This document shows positions 5,577 through 6,343 of a DNA stretch of 6,343 bases, piece by piece. This DNA is from JALZEG01 sp036258555 (GTDB lineage: Bacteria > Actinomycetota > CADDZG01 > WHSQ01), in NCBI GenBank assembly GCA_036258555.1, contig DATADL010000294.1, forward strand, positions 1 through 6,343, read 5' to 3'. The notes under the pieces are model-generated. The model was not told where the DNA came from. It did not search any database and worked only from the letters and a program-made list of their open reading frames with translations. The position numbers and the translations under genes were made by a program. Numbering within the stretch: position 1 is the first letter of the stretch; every line of letters begins with the position of its first letter.

Positions 5577-5806
5577 AACCTCGGCCGCAGCACGGACTTC
5601 ACGGTCGAGGGAAAGCACCTCGAGCTCGACGGCAAGTTCACCAACTACAGCCGCGGCGCCTGCGACCCCGCCGCCGGGAGCTGCCCGCCCCCCGTGACCC
5701 CGGCCAGCAGCCGTTTCCTGGTGCGCGGCGAGTGCACCCGGCAGGCGACGCCGCGATGACGCTCACGCTGCGCCAGACGAAGACGTTCGTGCTGCCCAAG
5801 AAGTAG
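5577..5806 (+). pseudogene. 3' remnant of an unrecognised secreted-type gene, frameshifted
   Basis: In one plus-strand frame the sequence reads NLGRSTDFTVEGKHLELDG and continues with FTNYSRGACDP, GSCPPP and FLVRGECT before a TGA at 5757-5759. The overlapping frame then reads MTLTLRQTKTFVLPKK and stops at 5806, 19 bases before a strong terminator. Balanced composition, spaced Cys residues and alternating strand-like segments look like real extracytoplasmic beta-rich protein. The simplest reading is one ancestral gene ending in KTFVLPKK with a one-base change near 5756, and with its 5' end lost. No signal peptide or good start lies upstream; a GTG at 5550 follows GGAGGG at a long distance. Alternatives are a short intact gene with a 16-codon partner overlapping at ATGA, or a sequencing error. 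I do not recognise the family. Confidence 0.42.
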
Positions 5807-5825
5807 TCGAAACCCGGACAAACGG

Positions 5826-5860
5826 AAGCGGCCCGCCGGATCGGCCGGCCGCTTTCTTTT
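5826..5860 (+). terminator. Rho-independent terminator
   Basis: Arms AAGCGGCC (5826-5833) and GGCCGCTT (5847-5854) pair perfectly. An inner GCCG/CGGC stem (5835-5838 and 5842-5845) closes on a GAT loop after one C-C mismatch. TCTTTT follows directly on the plus strand. The direction matches the gene remnant ending at 5806, and the terminator would also insulate the LVIVD-like gene. Confidence 0.85.
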
Positions 5861-5880
5861 CCGGGGGGCCGGACGGAATC

Positions 5881-5909
5881 GCAGGAGACCACCGGACCCC
5901 GTCGAATCC
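5881..5909 (+). promoter_or_regulatory. Possible SigH-type promoter of the LVIVD-like gene
   Basis: GCAGGAGAC (5881-5889) is followed after 11 bases by GTCGAATCC (5901-5909). This matches the core of the Bacillus SigH consensus (RnAGGA, 11-12 bases, RnnGAAT), although the A/T-rich flanks of the consensus are mostly G or C here. Transcription would start near 5916, about 50 bases before the ATG. No TTGACA/TANNNT pair at proper spacing was found in this gap. Speculative, but the spacing and core fit better than the M28 counterpart. Confidence 0.3.
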
Positions 5910-5966
5910 ACCCACCACCGAACAGCTAGTGCGGACGAAGCCCGCCCGTTCCGAAAGGGAGAACCG

Positions 5967-6343
5967 ATGAGAAGGTTGACGATGAAAGTCCTCGCAACCG
6001 CAGCCGTCGCCGGCCTTGTCACCATGGTCGCCTCCGGCGCTGCGGGCGCAAGCCCGAACCCCAACAGCGGCGTTCAGCCCGCTCCCCTCACCGGTGAGGG
6101 CGAGGGCCTGAAGCTCATCAAGAACATCCCGACCGCGAGCGGGACCGACATGGAGTTCGCGACGATCAAGGGCCACGAGTACGGCTTCGTCGCGGCCCGC
6201 ACCGACGCGAACCACCCGAACGGCGGTCTCTACGTGATCAACGTCGACAACCCCGCGAAGGCCAAGGTCGTCGGCTACCTGCCGTGCAACATGACCCAGA
6301 TGGACATCCAGATCAGCCACGACAAGAAGACCGTCATGATGGC
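5967..6343 (+). CDS. Secreted LVIVD-repeat-like protein, C-terminus beyond window
   Basis: The ATG at 5967 is preceded by AGGGAG with 5 bases spacing; a second in-frame ATG at 5982 lacks such a site. The visible 125 residues begin with a signal peptide: MRRLTMK, a hydrophobic run (8-26), and AGA (26-28) as a likely cleavage site, followed by a Pro/Asn/Gly linker. The mature part reads as beta-propeller-like repeat sequence: GLKLIKNIPTASGTDMEFAT (47-66), GHEYGFVAA (69-77), GGLYVINVDNPAKAKVVGYL (86-105) and DIQISHDKKTVMM (113-125). The pattern of 'gglyvinvdnP...vvGyl' followed by 'diqis' fits LVIVD-repeat proteins (PF08309), which are secreted or surface proteins of unclear role. One Cys (107) is visible. 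The strong terminator upstream and the gap suggest its own promoter. Confidence 0.72.
   Translation, partial: MRRLTMKVLATAAVAGLVTMVASGAAGASPNPNSGVQPAPLTGEGEGLKLIKNIPTASGTDMEFATIKGHEYGFVAARTDANHPNGGLYVINVDNPAKAKVVGYLPCNMTQMDIQISHDKKTVMM

Larger units (their letters stand above)
5475..5966. other. Intergenic region between M28 and LVIVD-like genes
   Basis: This 492-base stretch has no intact recognisable gene. It holds, in order, the leader and possible promoter of the M28 gene (minus strand), a plus-strand gene remnant ending at 5806, an intrinsic terminator (5826-5860), and about 105 bases of promoter region for the LVIVD-like gene. Longer frames on the minus strand across the remnant are rich in Arg and Pro and look like shadows. 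Confidence 0.6.

Noticed and set aside
5475..5618. N-terminal extension of the M28 peptidase by 48 residues
   Set aside because: The extension is Arg/Pro-rich, would bury the signal peptide and lacks a ribosome site; GGGGGA and the signal peptide support the start at 5474.
3249..5759. An 836-codon open frame on the plus strand across the phosphate and peptidase genes
   Set aside because: It is antisense to three well-supported minus-strand genes, and its translation is Arg/Val/Asp/Leu-rich without family motifs, typical of a shadow frame in GC-rich DNA. Only its last 60 or so codons, outside those genes, look protein-like, and these are treated as a gene remnant.
1..6343. CRISPR arrays, tRNA or rRNA genes, insertion sequences or attachment sites
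   Set aside because: No regularly spaced repeats, tRNA-like folds, transposase frames or terminal inverted repeats were seen when reading both strands.

Overview
The window is GC-rich and shows short Shine-Dalgarno sites, TANNNT-type -10 boxes and dense gene packing. A PAC2-family protein of the kind found in proteasome-bearing Actinomycetota sits beside a sigma factor close to sporulation-type SigH. Together these suggest a high-GC, probably deep-branching actinobacterium. This placement is an inference from gene content and composition; no rRNA gene is present.

Layout. (1) Positions 1-350, minus strand: the N-terminal two-thirds of a secreted Hcp-like protein, cut by the window edge. (2) Positions 351-656: a divergent intergenic region with a good promoter on each strand; a dyad fills the -35 to -10 interval of the rightward promoter. 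(3) Positions 657-2220, plus strand: a SigH-like sigma factor, then a PAC2-family protein that looks leaderless. (4) Positions 2235-4283, minus strand: a tight three-gene unit read from right to left. It encodes a PhoU-like DUF47 protein, a PiT phosphate transporter one base later, and an unrecognised 106-residue protein whose GTG start overlaps the transporter stop (GTGA). Its leader (4284-4424) holds a degenerate copy of the DUF47 gene's own start region, a GC-rich hairpin and a 30-codon upstream reading frame. (5) Positions 4425-5474, minus strand: a complete secreted M28-family metallopeptidase. (6) Positions 5475-5966: an intergenic stretch holding the 3' remnant of a plus-strand gene, apparently frameshifted and followed by a strong intrinsic terminator, plus possible promoters for the genes on both sides. 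(7) Positions 5967-6343, plus strand: the start of a secreted LVIVD-repeat-like protein, cut by the window edge.

How the genes relate. The DUF47-PiT pair is a known low-affinity phosphate uptake module, and the third gene is translationally tied to it. Three of the other genes (Hcp-like, M28, LVIVD-like) encode exported proteins. The sigma factor is the obvious regulator in the window, and sequences resembling the Bacillus SigH promoter consensus lie upstream of the M28 and LVIVD-like genes; that link is speculative. I see no complete new system. The most unusual items are the relic start duplication with its overlapping upstream frame, the GTGA-coupled small gene, the dyad in the sigH promoter and the decayed gene with a surviving terminator.
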